A DNA stretch of 64,000 nt from contig CM061097.1 of the NCBI GenBank assembly GCA_030770545.1, positions 17,502,501 through 17,566,500 of the forward strand, read 5' to 3'. This document shows, in pieces, positions 21,955-32,400 of this stretch (the first letter of the stretch is position 1; each line of letters opens with the position of its first letter). The stretch comes from Macropodus opercularis (taxonomy: Eukaryota > Chordata > Actinopteri > Anabantiformes > Osphronemidae). The position numbers and the translations under genes were made by a program. The notes under the pieces were generated by a model. It did not search any database, was not told the DNA's origin, and was given only the letters and a program-made list of their open reading frames with translations.

Positions 21955-22203
21955 ACAGAAACAAAGCAAATCAAAGTTCTGCTGCCATGCTCTCATGGCC
22001 ATGGCCCATGCTGTAAAACTATTTTAACTAAACAGCATCTCCCTACCTCCCTTTGCTATGAAAAAAAGGAAAGGCTTCTAAAATATTTCTGTAAGCAGGT
22101 ATATGATTACTTTGCTTAGTACAGATACATATGAGGATATATCAAGTAATATGAATCACAGTTCTGTCACAAGGGAAAATACCCATATAGTAGAAATTCC
22201 ATT
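21955..22203 (-). mobile_element. ERV B partial 5' LTR (U3)
   Basis: Near-identical to the U3 part of the solo LTRs, ending (plus strand) in ATTCCATTACA at 22203. Toward lower coordinates it departs from the solo LTRs at about 21955, so R/U5 is either replaced or highly diverged. No primer-binding site was recognised. Confidence 0.6.
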
Positions 22204-22365
22204 ACAATCGTATGTGGAGTAGTTTGTTTTCTTGAACTGTAGTAAAAACATTTCTAAAACTTCTAAGAACCTCTAAGTATCTGCATGTGAAACACTACTT
22301 GTTTAGGTAATAAATCAGCTCCCAATGATGCAATTAACAATTAACAGGCTTGTGAATGGGTTCAA

Positions 22366-22707
22366 ATGGAAACTGTTTATTTCACCTACTGTCAAACCAC
22401 AACTCTTCTCAAAACAAGTGAAATTGTTGCAGTTTGCCATGAAACTGCTCATGTGCTGACACTTGAGCTTTACAGAGTTTCAAGCAAAATGGAAGACACG
22501 ATGAAGAATCTGAATCATGAAGGCAAACAATGCTCTGCCGTGTTTCAGGTGGAGGTGATCTGTTGTGCGGGTTTCACGACAGCTGGAGGCGATGAACCCA
22601 ACGCAGCATGTCCTGGATGGAGAGATGTCACACAAGAAAAAGATTCACCCATTAGGGGGCAGTCTTCACTGACAGATGGTGTGATCTCAATAGAAGTGCA
22701 CAGTTAG
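22366..22707 (+). CDS. Hypothetical 113-residue open frame (copy 1)
   Basis: Starts METVYFTYCQ and has no recognised domain. The copy at 51429-51770 is open at the same length with only a few residue changes. With two recent duplicates that is expected even for non-coding DNA, so conservation is weak evidence. No promoter or splice signals were found around it. I do not recognise it. Confidence 0.15.
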   Translation: METVYFTYCQTTTLLKTSEIVAVCHETAHVLTLELYRVSSKMEDTMKNLNHEGKQCSAVFQVEVICCAGFTTAGGDEPNAACPGWRDVTQEKDSPIRGQSSLTDGVISIEVHS

Positions 22708-23110
22708 ACATGATACATGTTGCTTGCTATTAGCAAACAATGATATACATCACTGACAAGTTTTTAAAGCTTCCATCAAAATCTATATTTGGGTAAGAAG
22801 ACTAAACTTTTTTCATCCATTTCTCTTTGCTCCAACTCCTGGATTCTGGGGAGAGTATTTCAAGTTTTCATTAACAGAAGTAAAAGCTCCCTCACAGTTA
22901 TTGAATTGTTCCCACGTGGGACGATGAGTCATAAGCATGAGACCCGAGAGAAGAATCCAACAGGATGTGGGATTATGATGAGAAAAAGCATCAAGTGGAC
23001 AAAATAACTACTGCAAAGGAGGTGAAAGGCAGATATCAGTCACTACTTTATGTTAAATTGAAATCTTGCAGCAGTAAATCATGTTTTTGTAGAGATTACG
23101 GCTGGGTTGC
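22708..23110. other. Non-coding stretch, shared with copy 2
   Basis: Matches 51771-52120. Nothing recognisable. Confidence 0.5.
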
Positions 23111-23890
23111 ATTTAAGGCATAGGTGTCAAACTCTGGCCCGCGAAGCCATACCAAATTACTATTAGAGCTGGCCCGCCGGTAATTAGTATGTACCGCTAA
23201 TTCTACAAATCCCAGAATGCTCTGTTGACGTTTTGGCGCGTCAATCGCGACAGGACTATTAACACCCTCTCCTCTGTTGACCGTAGTCATGGTATGTAAT
23301 ACTGGCATCGTGCTACTCCTCCCAAAATGGCTAAAAAAAGCATTCACAGTATTGTTATCCTAATCTTTATTAATACGCTGTGAAGCAAATGTAGAGACAC
23401 TTGTCTACTTGCTCACTGTGAACCGAGAGCACCGGGAGCGGCCGCTTCTGCGCCATTGAACGCCTCATTTTTCTGCCTGACTCGCGGAGCAGAAGAGACA
23501 CATTGATCGTTTTGAACTCGCTGGGAATTCAACAATTTCCAGTCTTTGGACATGAAGCTCACACAAGTTCCAGCTTAAAGTATTAGTGATTAGTGTCACT
23601 GTTTCGCTGCAATGAGCCCGTTTAACGGGCTTCGTTCTCATCGGCGAATCGGCACAGCTAAAGCTACAGCAGTCAGCGGGTCTCTGACAGGCTGCGTCGG
23701 TGATTCTAAATTTCAGCTGCTTAGGTGGCTGCTGTGTGGTTAGTCTGCTGCGCGTTACTGTGAGAGACGGCGGGTTCAAATCCCACTGGAGATGTGACTT
23801 TTTAAAGTGATGTGTATTGTCATCACATTGAATCTGATGTTCTGCTTGTTGTAACAATGCTTTTAAAACTCCCTGGTTATTAGAGACCAT
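23111..23890. mobile_element. hAT-like non-autonomous element, left end
   Basis: Left terminus AGGTGTCAAACTC at 23122-23134, then a GGCCCGC-rich start. From 23351 it is near-identical to 1083-1612. It interrupts sequence that is continuous in copy 2 (about 52110): the flank ATTACGGCTGGGTTGCATTTAA occurs both at about 23095 and at about 24052. The 141-codon minus-strand frame here matches no transposase known to me. Confidence 0.5.
23725..23795 (+). pseudogene. tRNA-like remnant, second copy
   Basis: Box B GGTTCAAATCC at 23773-23783. Same segment as 1455-1530 with a small indel. Confidence 0.3.
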
Positions 23891-25486
23891 CTTGCTCTGT
23901 ACTTAGTCAGGTAGGATTTTGGTTTTGAGGTTTGAGGTTTTGTTTTATAGACTAATTGTTACTTTTATTTATTAACATATATGATTTCACTATTTATCCT
24001 CATAGCGAGTGCCTATAGTTGTGCTGTGAAAGGCAGATATCAGTCACTAGATTACGGCTGGGTTGCATTTAAAGAATAAAGAAAAGCAAACAAACTAAAC
24101 ATTTGTGAATCTCTAGCATATCTTTGACGTAACGCTGTGTCTCATTACAACAAGTCTAGTAAAACTGTCTAATTATCAACAAACCGTTGATGTGTAAAAT
24201 TGTTACAGAATATTTACAGAAGGCACTAAGCAAACTTTGAATAAATAAACAAACAACAACCAGTTGTTGACGTTTAATTTGTTCCAGCGTCGTAGACGTA
24301 CTAGTTTACCTTGATTGCTAATCTGACATTAATCTTTTTCTGCCAAATGTTGCCTGAGCTGAAGCTGCATTGGGGTTTAAAAGTGTCTTGTGATATCAGA
24401 AAAGCTGTTCAACCACACTGGTTGTTGGACTGGCGACCTGTACCGCTCCTCTCAACCCACATGACAGCTGGAATAGACTCCTAGTTCCAGAATCAAAAGG
24501 AGTGGGACCCTCTGCTTCAGTGCTGTGTTAAAACCCTGCATCTCTGGTGGCCTGGTGGTGCATCAACCTATGACACAGGCAGTTTGCACGTTTACAAAGG
24601 TTCAATCTGTGGCAGTTCTGTTCTCCAGCCAGCTGAGGCAACGTCTCTTTGGACTTTGTAGCTGGTTCACGGAACACACGTGTAATTTCATGTATCTGAT
24701 CAATTAGTTTGAAATCTGGTTAGTCAGCGTCTTGCTTTTGTATTCTGGTTATTAGAGACCATCTTACTCTGTACTTAGTCAGGTAGGATTTTGTTTTGTT
24801 TTATAGAATAATTATTACTTTTATTTATTAACATATATGATTTCACTATTTATCCTCATAGCGAGTGTCTATAGTTAGTTGTTGTGCTTTGTGTTGTGTT
24901 AGTTGTTTGTTTATTAAAGACAATATTCCTGTTGAATCACAACCAGCCTTCCAGTGTCTGCTTTTTTGTTTGTCACACACCTTTTTTTTTAAATCTCAAA
25001 ATGGTAAACACTCACTCTCACACATCATCTAACCCATTTAGTAAAAGGTTTTCCCAGCTGTTCGTCAGGTTAACTATGACTTCAAGCACAAGTCAAACTC
25101 ATTTCCACAAAACTAACCCAGACTCAAATCTGTACGACATTCAGCTTCCTATCGTTATAATGAAACTACACAGAGTACAGGGCAACAACCATGGTTTGTG
25201 ACCACAGTGATGGCATTACTTCTTTACCTGATTATTAACATCTTCTATGTTTGAACCTTTTTGGAAGCAGGGGGCATCTCAGTCTCAACTGCCACTGCAG
25301 GAGTCTGCTTTTTGTGTTACCTGGAATTCAGGGGAAAAACAAAAACACATTCATCACATCTATAAACATTAATAGAATTTAAAACTTATACTGGATGAAA
25401 ATGATCCCTGAAAAAGCAACTACATTAAAACTGACAAGATGACGTGGCCTTTTCTAGGGATAACAGTAAGTATCACAGCAACATAT
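23891..25486. other. Non-coding stretch, mostly shared with copy 2
   Basis: From about 24050 it aligns with 52110-53810. Short frames at 24525 and 24884 occur in both copies but show no recognisable domain. Confidence 0.5.
25141..25345. repeat. ~200-bp direct repeat, pair with 27421-27604
   Basis: The same ~200 bp recurs at 27421-27604 and in copy 2 at about 53460-53660 and 55560-55745. On the minus strand each has a CCTGAAT(T/C)CCAG acceptor-like site and a CTTCCA|GTAAGATG donor-like site about 58 nt apart. The intervening block does not read in frame with the 28.1-kb first exon, so coding use is doubtful. Confidence 0.5.
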
Positions 25487-26049
25487 TGTTGAGGCAAAAA
25501 CCTGTTAGGAACCTGGTGAATGAATCAAAAACCAATCAAAGTTGTCTTTCTGTTGTCTTTTATTCTTGCAAGAAGAGAAGTACACAGAGTCAGTGCAAAA
25601 CTGTCCTGCCTGAGTGTAGTTCTGAAGTCATCTACCTCCGTGCCTACCTAAATACCTCCTTCATTGCGAGGGAGTAAAGATGTATCTTCTCATTAGCTCA
25701 GTCTAAGACAAAAACAGTCCACAAGAGACTTATCAGCCCACAACTCAGGGTCAGTCACTGCCTTGCGCCAGGAGGAAAGTGTAACAGAAACAAAGTACAT
25801 CAAAGTTCTTCTGCCATGGTCTCATGGCCATGGTCCATGCTGTAAAACAATTTAACTAAACAGTATCTCCCTACCTCCCTTTCCCATGGGAAAGAGAAGG
25901 CTCACTATTCTAAAATATTTCTGTAAGCAAGTATATAACTCATTCTATGATTACTTTGCTTAGTACAGACACATATGAGAATATATCAAGTAATATGAAT
26001 CAGAGTTCTGTCACAAGGGAAAATAACCATATAGAAAATTTCCTTTACA
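25487..26049 (-). mobile_element. Solo LTR, 563 bp, target duplication CATAT
   Basis: Plus-strand ends TGTTGAGG and CTTTACA, flanked by CATAT at 25482-25486 and 26050-26054. Copy 2 (about 53805) has the uninterrupted site. Reverse orientation of the 11774-12337 LTR. Confidence 0.9.
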
Positions 26050-27041
26050 CATATCAATTGGTGCCATGGATCACATTTAAAATACAACTTTGAATGTACA
26101 AGAAATGCACAATTATAATAAGAAGAACTTAAGGTTTGATAACGACAGGTGTTACACCAATGATGTAAAAATGAAATGTAGTATCCTAAACGTATGAGCT
26201 ACAGTACACTCCCTGCAAGGGCCCCATGAGCGAAAGAGAACTAACATGTCCATCAGGTGAACCATGACTTCAACCACAAGTTAAACACAGTTCCACACAA
26301 AACCCTGACCCAAATTTCTGCCTGTTTGACATTTTAATTTCTGAAATCTCCTTATAATCAACTCATAACAGACATAGCGTGTTTGAAAGATATAATCCTT
26401 GACATATCTGTTTTGTTTACCTTGTCTTCTGCGCTTTGTGAACTGAAGTGAGCTGCTGCCACCAGCGCCCGCAAGCTGACAGGACGTGAGCGATCACGTG
26501 ATGAGTCCAGCGGAGACCAATACACAAAATGTATGAATTAAAAGACGCCTCCGACGATTCACTCCTTGACAAAACACGGTGTTGGGACACACTAGACAAG
26601 AATTAGCATATGAATACACCTGCTGTAAAGTGCAGGAAGCGATGTGATCGAATGTTCCCTGTTTTAACTCACTGTTTTATGGTTTTTGTTTCTATATGAA
26701 GCGCCGTTGATTCTCTACAAGTTAAAAACAATATGGTGAAGTTCACTTACCGGCAGAAATTTTGACAACTAAATAGATATAAGCACATCTTTAACAGTGA
26801 AAAGTATCATATATTAATTACATCGCAGTAACAGAAATATGTGGAGATATTTATATCACAGCAGACGTGACACAGTGGGTGTGTAGATATTTTGGGAGAC
26901 GCCTGCTGCCTTTAAAGCATTTCAACATCAAACAAAAGACACGGCCATTATAACTTTGGAGTCAATGGAAAATAATTGTAAGACAAAAATGCAGTTTTTC
27001 AGATTAAAATTCAGAGCTTTTCATAGAAAAATAAAATAAAA
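26050..27041. other. Non-coding stretch, shared with copy 2
   Basis: Aligns with 53815-55184, apart from the 54061-54459 block. No gene recognised. Confidence 0.5.
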
Positions 27042-27116
27042 CACGAGTGGGGATCGAATTTGCTTGTATTGCGAAGTTAAAGTCACGCACTAAGACCACT
27101 AAACTACATACGGGAC
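27042..27116 (-). pseudogene. tRNA-derived sequence (copy 1)
   Basis: On the minus strand TAGTTTAGTGGTC resembles box A and AATTCGATCCCC resembles box B, at tRNA-like spacing, within about 75 nt. The acceptor stem does not pair well and no CCA-end logic is seen, so a tRNA pseudogene or SINE head is more likely than a live tRNA. A copy is at 55185-55258. Confidence 0.4.
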
Positions 27117-28015
27117 CGGAGGTCTTGGTTTCCTACGTGTTAGACAACCATTCGTTCACAGAAATCAGATACTACATAATAAAAGCATTTGTATGTTTCT
27201 GATAATCAGCCCCTGCAGTAACAGGCCTCTGTGAAGTGGAGATACGTAAAAAACTTTGCGACACCTGGTGGTTAAACAGAGACCAACACCAAGATCATTT
27301 TTTGCCCACAGCAGAAATTAAAATATTTAGGAAGAGACGCCCTGGCGACGTAGTGGAGACGCAAACATGCTGCAGTGAAAACAGATGACATTTTGAAGTG
27401 CTGCCACTATAAGTAGTGTGTTCAGCTTCCTATTATTATAATGAAACTACACAGAGTACAGAGCAACAACCATGATTTGTGACCACAGTGATGGCCCTAC
27501 GTCTTTACCTGATTATTAACATCTTACTGGAAGCAGGGGGCATCTCACTCTCAACTGCCACTGCAGAAGTCTGCTTGTGTGTCACCTGGGATTCAGGGGA
27601 AAAACAAAAACACATTGACAACAGATAGATACCACATCTTTACAGAGTAATAAGCTGTAAGTAAGTAAGTAGTAAGTATCAGCAACAGTCAGTATCGATA
27701 AATGCTTAAAATGTCTTACATTATACAGTTCATTTAATACAGTAATTAAGGATTGAATTTTGAACATTTAAATCATTATTAATTATCTACCACACTTCTG
27801 TGGAAAGACACATGTACAACTGAAACACAGTCTGGTTGAACACTGCTAACAAAATGGTTCAAACCTTGTTATACAGTGGTTGTGTAAATATTGTCAACAG
27901 TTAGCCTTAGGTTAGCTTGTTAGCGACATTGCTACTTTAACTTTAGTTATTGTGTATTCAACCATCTAGCAGCGCTACTGTACACAGTAAACATTTCACT
28001 GAGGAGGCCACCTAC

Positions 28016-28112
28016 CTGCCCAGCTTTCAGCTTTTACTCCTTCTCTGTCGGTTGCTATAACTTTACATTTTTCTGAAAGAGTAGCGCGTGTGCTAGTTCG
28101 GGACGCCGCCAT
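28016..28112 (-). CDS. Candidate first coding exon (copy 1)
   Basis: The ATG (complement of 28110-28112) lies inside a YY1-like GGCGGC/CCAATATGGCGGC context. The 97-nt coding part starts MAASRTSTRATLSEKCK and ends at a consensus donor (GGCAG|GTAGGTGG). Copy 2 (56158-56254) keeps frame, ATG and donor with two residue changes. The upstream region has promoter motifs. I do not recognise the protein, and the next exon is not certain. Confidence 0.45.
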
Positions 28113-28320
28113 ATTGGATGTTATCCATGCAACGTTTTTCCCGAGTACCTCTGCGTCATGGTCGTCATGGTTACGCGGGAGTTTGGATCTGATTGGCTCA
28201 GAATATCAACTGCTAGATCGGTAGTTGATGACGTCACGTAACTGTGGTGTCGGCTAAACAGACGAACCTGGTACCAGTCATATCATTTCCACGAAGACAG
28301 AGAAGCAGAGGTAAGACAAT
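28100..28320. promoter_or_regulatory. Bidirectional-looking promoter (copy 1)
   Basis: CpG-containing stretch with a YY1-type GCCGCCATATTGG, an inverted CCAAT box (GATTGGCTC, about 28190), and a full cAMP-response/ATF palindrome TGACGTCA (28229-28236). Minus side: first coding exon at 28112. Plus side: a non-coding first exon ending GCAGAG|GTAAGA (donor at 28311). Such motif clusters are typical of housekeeping promoters. Copy 2 is at about 56240-56460. Confidence 0.55.
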
Positions 28321-28505
28321 TTACAGCTGAGATAAAATGTTTGTATGTTATTTGTGTTATGCTTTCTGATCAGTTGGGAAATGTCTTGAACTACTTATTG
28401 CGTGTATTGTGACGTTTTTTTTACTATTGTGATTTGGTTACTATTGGTTTTTTATTTCACCTGAAAAACTACTTATCATGTCAGTGTTTGCTATCGTTTT
28501 CCATG

Positions 28506-28854
28506 TGTTCTTTTTGACGTGCTCTATTAAAACATTAGAGTGTTTACCTTATTGAAACGAAAACGAAAAGTCAGGGGTCACACTAGAAAACTGTCATGGA
28601 GGATCATTCCTGTATTTGTCCACGAGGGGGCAGCGTCTGCCCTGTACGCGGCCACTTGTAGCGTTTTTCCCAGCATGTCTGACTTTAGCATCGGCTCGAC
28701 ATCCGGGACAGAAGACAGACAGCGGACGCTCCATTCAGAGTGAGTCCAGTGTTCTGAAGCAACTATGTGTAGGTGAAGAATGTGTGTGTAGCTTGTAGCA
28801 TGTTTCTTTGTGGACACATTTGTAAATATGCCTATTCCTGTTCTGCTTAATCAG
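28506..28854 (+). other. Junction with partial LTR-element cassette
   Basis: Shares 28506-28690 with 2401-2590, then joins the last third of a second-type cassette ending CATTCAGA|GTGAGT (about 28741). A pyrimidine-rich tract and TTAATCAG at 28854 follow, an acceptor-like site before the next open frame. Confidence 0.5.
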
Positions 28855-28887
28855 CAGGACTGAGAGGACCAACAGTTACATTCTTGA

Positions 28888-29295
28888 CCTACGAGAGGCA
28901 GCGTTGACCAGCACAGTGGGAGAGACACGCTGAGTGAATCTCCACTGCACCGTCGAGTCACCACGAAGGACTTCATCACTACACATCTGTACAGTGCAAC
29001 AGTGTCTCTGGTGACAAGGGGAGGGAAACCTAACGGTGCTAACGTAACTCCCCGCGACACCACGAAGACCAGTTGCTCCGGTGACGTCCCAACAAGCTGT
29101 CTGCCACTGCACCAGCACAGAGGACGGAGACGGGACAGCTGCTATGAATCGGCATCAGGGTTGGATCCAGCAGAAGTAGGTACTGACACAACCACTGAGC
29201 AGTGTGAGAAATACCCTGTGTGTTGTAGAACTCAGGTCAAATATTCCATTTATATTCCTGTTACCCCTTTAGCTGTTGCTAAGATTTTCCAATGA
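28888..29295 (+). CDS. Open frame without ATG before the minisatellite (copy 1)
   Basis: 136 codons open between TGA (28885) and TGA (29293), with no in-frame ATG; it could only be translated as an internal or last exon, entered from the acceptor-like site at 28854. It is Ser/Thr/Arg-rich with several Cys near the end (EQCEKYPVCC) and no domain I recognise. In copy 2 the upstream stop is changed and the frame opens from 56991. It overlaps by 4 nt the ATG of a membrane mini-ORF. Confidence 0.25.
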   Translation, partial: PTRGSVDQHSGRDTLSESPLHRRVTTKDFITTHLYSATVSLVTRGGKPNGANVTPRDTTKTSCSGDVPTSCLPLHQHRGRRRDSCYESASGLDPAEVGTDTTTEQCEKYPVCCRTQVKYSIYIPVTPLAVAKIFQ

Positions 29296-29435
29296 TCAAG
29301 ACATGTATTTCTATTTTGGGTGTATTTGTCATAACAGCAGTAATAGTCTTTACAATTATTTGGAGTAAACACATCTGTGGAGATGGATGGATTCCATGTT
29401 TAAGCAGTGGAAAGGTTTCATCTCGTCAGAAGTGA
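29292..29435 (+). CDS. 47-residue mini-ORF with one membrane helix (copy 1)
   Basis: ATG at 29292 overlaps the preceding stop (ATGA). Residues 5-24 form a strongly hydrophobic stretch (ISILGVFVITAVIVFTIIW) followed by Ser-Lys-His and a short Cys-containing tail, as in a C-terminal transmembrane anchor. The frame is one step from the upstream frame, so the pair could once have been one membrane protein, perhaps Env-like. The copy at 57419-57562 is identical in sequence. The minisatellite starts 45 bp downstream. Confidence 0.3.
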   Translation: MIKTCISILGVFVITAVIVFTIIWSKHICGDGWIPCLSSGKVSSRQK

Positions 29436-29480
29436 CATCTTGAATAGTTTCACTAGTGTGATGGGTGGTTAGATTGACCC

Positions 29481-32400
29481 TGACTTTGTACTAACTATCA
29501 CTGACTGCAATGAAGAACGTTTGCTTTTCTCTGACTTTGTACTAACTATCGCTGATTGCAATGAAGAACGTTTGCTTTTCTCTGACTTTGTACTAACTAT
29601 CGCTGACTGCAATGAAGAACGTTTGCTTTTCTCTGACTTTGTACTAACTATCGCTGACTGCAATGAAGAACGTTTGCTTTTCTCTCACTTTGTTCTAACT
29701 ATCGCTGATTGCAATGAAGAACGTTTGCTTTTCTCTGACTTTGTACTAACTATCGCTGATTGCAATGAAGAACGTTTGCTTTTCTCTGACTTTGTACTAA
29801 CTATCACTGATTGCAATGAAGAACGTTTGCTTTTCTCTGACTTTGTACTAACTATCGCTGATTGCAATGAAGAACGTTTGCTTTTCTCTGACCTTGTACT
29901 ATCGCTGACTGCAATGAAGAACGTTTGCTTTTCTCTGACTTTGTACTAACTGTCGCTGATTGCAATGAAGAACGTTTGCTTTTCTCTGCCTTTGTACTAA
30001 CTATCACTGACTACAATGAAGAACGTTTGCTTTCCTCTGACTTTGTACTAACTATCGCTGACTGCAATGAGGAACGTTTGCTTTTCTCTCACTTTGTACT
30101 ATCGCTGATTGCAATGAAGAACGCTTGCTTTCCTCTGACTTTGTACTAACTATCGCTGACTGCAATGAAGAACGTTTGCTTTTCTCTCACTTTGTACTAA
30201 CTATCGCTGACTGCAATGAAGAACGTTTGCTTTTTTCTGACTTTGTACTAACTATCGCTGACTGCAATGAAGAACGTTTGCTTTTCTCTGACTTTGTACT
30301 AACTATCGCTGACTGCAATGAAGAACGTTTGCTTTTTTCTGACTTTGTACTAACTATCGCTGACTGCAATGAAGAACGCTTGCTTTTCTCTGACTTTGTA
30401 CTATCGCTGATTGCAATAAAGAACGTTTGCTTTTCTCTGACTTTGTACTAACTATCGCTGATTGCAATGAAGAACGCTTGCTTTTCTCTGACTTTGTACT
30501 AACTGTCGCTGATTGCAATGAAGAACGTTTGCTTTTCTCTGACCTTGTACTAACTATCGCTCACTGCAATGAAGAACGTTTGCTTTTCTCTGACTTTGTA
30601 CTAACTGTCGCTGATTGCAATGAAGAACGTTTGCTTTTCTCTGACCTTGTACTAACTATCGCTCACTGCAATGAAGAACGCTTGCTTTTGTCTAACTTTG
30701 TACTAACTATCGCTGACTGCAATGAAGAACGTTTGCTTTTCTCTGACCTTGTACTAACTATCGCTCACTGCAATGAAGAACGTTTGCTTTTCTCTGACTT
30801 TGTACTAACTATCGCTGACTACAATGAAGAACGTTTGCTTTTTTCTGACTTTGTACTAACTATCGCTGACTGCAATGAAGAACGTTTGCTTTTCTCTGAC
30901 TTTGTACTAACTATCGCTGACTGCAATGAAGAACGTTTGCTTTTTTCTGACTTTGTACTAACTATCGCTGATTGCAATGAAGAACGTTTGCTTTTCTCTG
31001 ACCTTGTACTAACTATCGCTCACTGCAATGAAGAACGTTTGCTTTTCTCTGACTTTGTACTAACTATCGCTGATTGCAATGAAGAACGTTTGCTTTTCTC
31101 TGACTTTGTACTAACTATCGCTGATTGCAATGAAGAACGCTTGCTTTTCTCTGACTTTGTACTAACTATCGCTGACTACAATGAAGAACGTTTGCTTTTC
31201 TCTGACCTTGTACTATCGCTGACTGCAATGAAGAACGTTTGCTTTCCTCTGACTTTGTACTAACTATCGCTGACTGCAATGAGGAACGTTTGCTTTTCTC
31301 TCACTTTGTACTATCGCTGATTGCAATGAAGAACGCTTGCTTTTCTCTGACTTTGTACTATCGCTGATTGCAATGAAGAACGCTTGCTTTTCTCTGACTT
31401 TGTACTATCGCTGATTGCAATGAAGAACGTTTGCTTTTCTCTGACTTTGTACTAACTATCGCTGACTGCAATGAAGAACGCTTGCTTTTCTCTGACTTTG
31501 TACTAACTATCGCTGATTGCAATAAAGAACGTTTGCTTTTCTCTGACTTTGTACTAACTATCGCTGATTGCAATGAAGAACGTTTGCTTTTCTCTGACTT
31601 TGTACTAACTGTCGCTGATTGCAATGAAGAACGTTTGCTTTTCTCTGACTTTGTACTAACTATCGCTGATTGCAATGAAGAACGTTTGCTTTTCTTTCAC
31701 TTTGTACTAACTATCGCTGACTGCAATGAAGAACGCTTGCTTTTCTTTCACTTTGTACTAACTATCGCTGACTGCAATGAAGAACGTTTGCTTTTCTCTG
31801 ACTTTGTACTAACTATCGCTGATTGCAATGAAGAACGTTTGCTTTTCTTTCACTTTGTACTAACTATCGCTGACTGCAATGAAGAACGCTTGCTTTTCTC
31901 TGACTTTGTACTATCGCTCACTGCAATGAAGAACGTTTGCTTTTGTCTAACTTTGTACTAACTGTCGCTGACTGCAATGAAGAACGTTTGCTTTTCTCTG
32001 ACCTTGTACTAACTATCGCTGATTGCAATGAAGAACGTTTGCTTTTCTCTGACTTTGTACTATCGCTCACTGCAATGAAGAACGTTTGCTTTTCTCTGAC
32101 TTTGTACTAACTATCGCTGATTGCAATGAAGAACGTTTGCTTTTCTCTGACTTTGTACTAACTATCACTGACTATAATGAAGAACGCTTGCTTTCCTCTG
32201 ACTTTGTACTAACTATCGCTGACTGCAATGAAGAACGCTTGCTTTTCTCTGACTTTGTACTAACTATCACTGACTTCAATGAAGAACGCTTGCTTTTCTC
32301 TGACTTTGTATTAACTATCGCTGACTGCAATGAAGAACGTTTGCTTTTCTCTGACTTTGTACTAACTATCACTGACTGCAATGAAGAACGTTTGCTTTTC

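Larger units (their letters stand above)
16364..22203 (-). mobile_element. ERV B: broken gag-pro-pol provirus
   Basis: Reading the minus strand from 22203: a U3 segment shared with the solo LTR family (22203-21955), a diverged leader, gag, protease, RT, RNase H and integrase in the standard order. Env and a 3' LTR are absent. Motifs and the single-polyprotein layout are gamma/epsilon-retrovirus-like. Frameshifts, a nested SINE-like insertion in RT and a Tyr in the RNase H active site show it is dead. It is present only in copy 1 of the large duplication. Confidence 0.8.

Noticed and set aside
24884..25201. 105-codon frame starting MLCVVLVVCL as a secreted or membrane protein (also 53207-53524)
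   Set aside because: The hydrophobic start comes from TTG/GTT-rich non-coding sequence; no domain and no splice or promoter context; copies are similar only because of the duplication.
25262..27604. 58-nt block between CCAG and GTAAG as second exon of the 28.1-kb minus-strand gene
   Set aside because: Joining it to the first exon in the implied phase meets a stop quickly, and the block exists twice per copy as part of a ~200-bp repeat.
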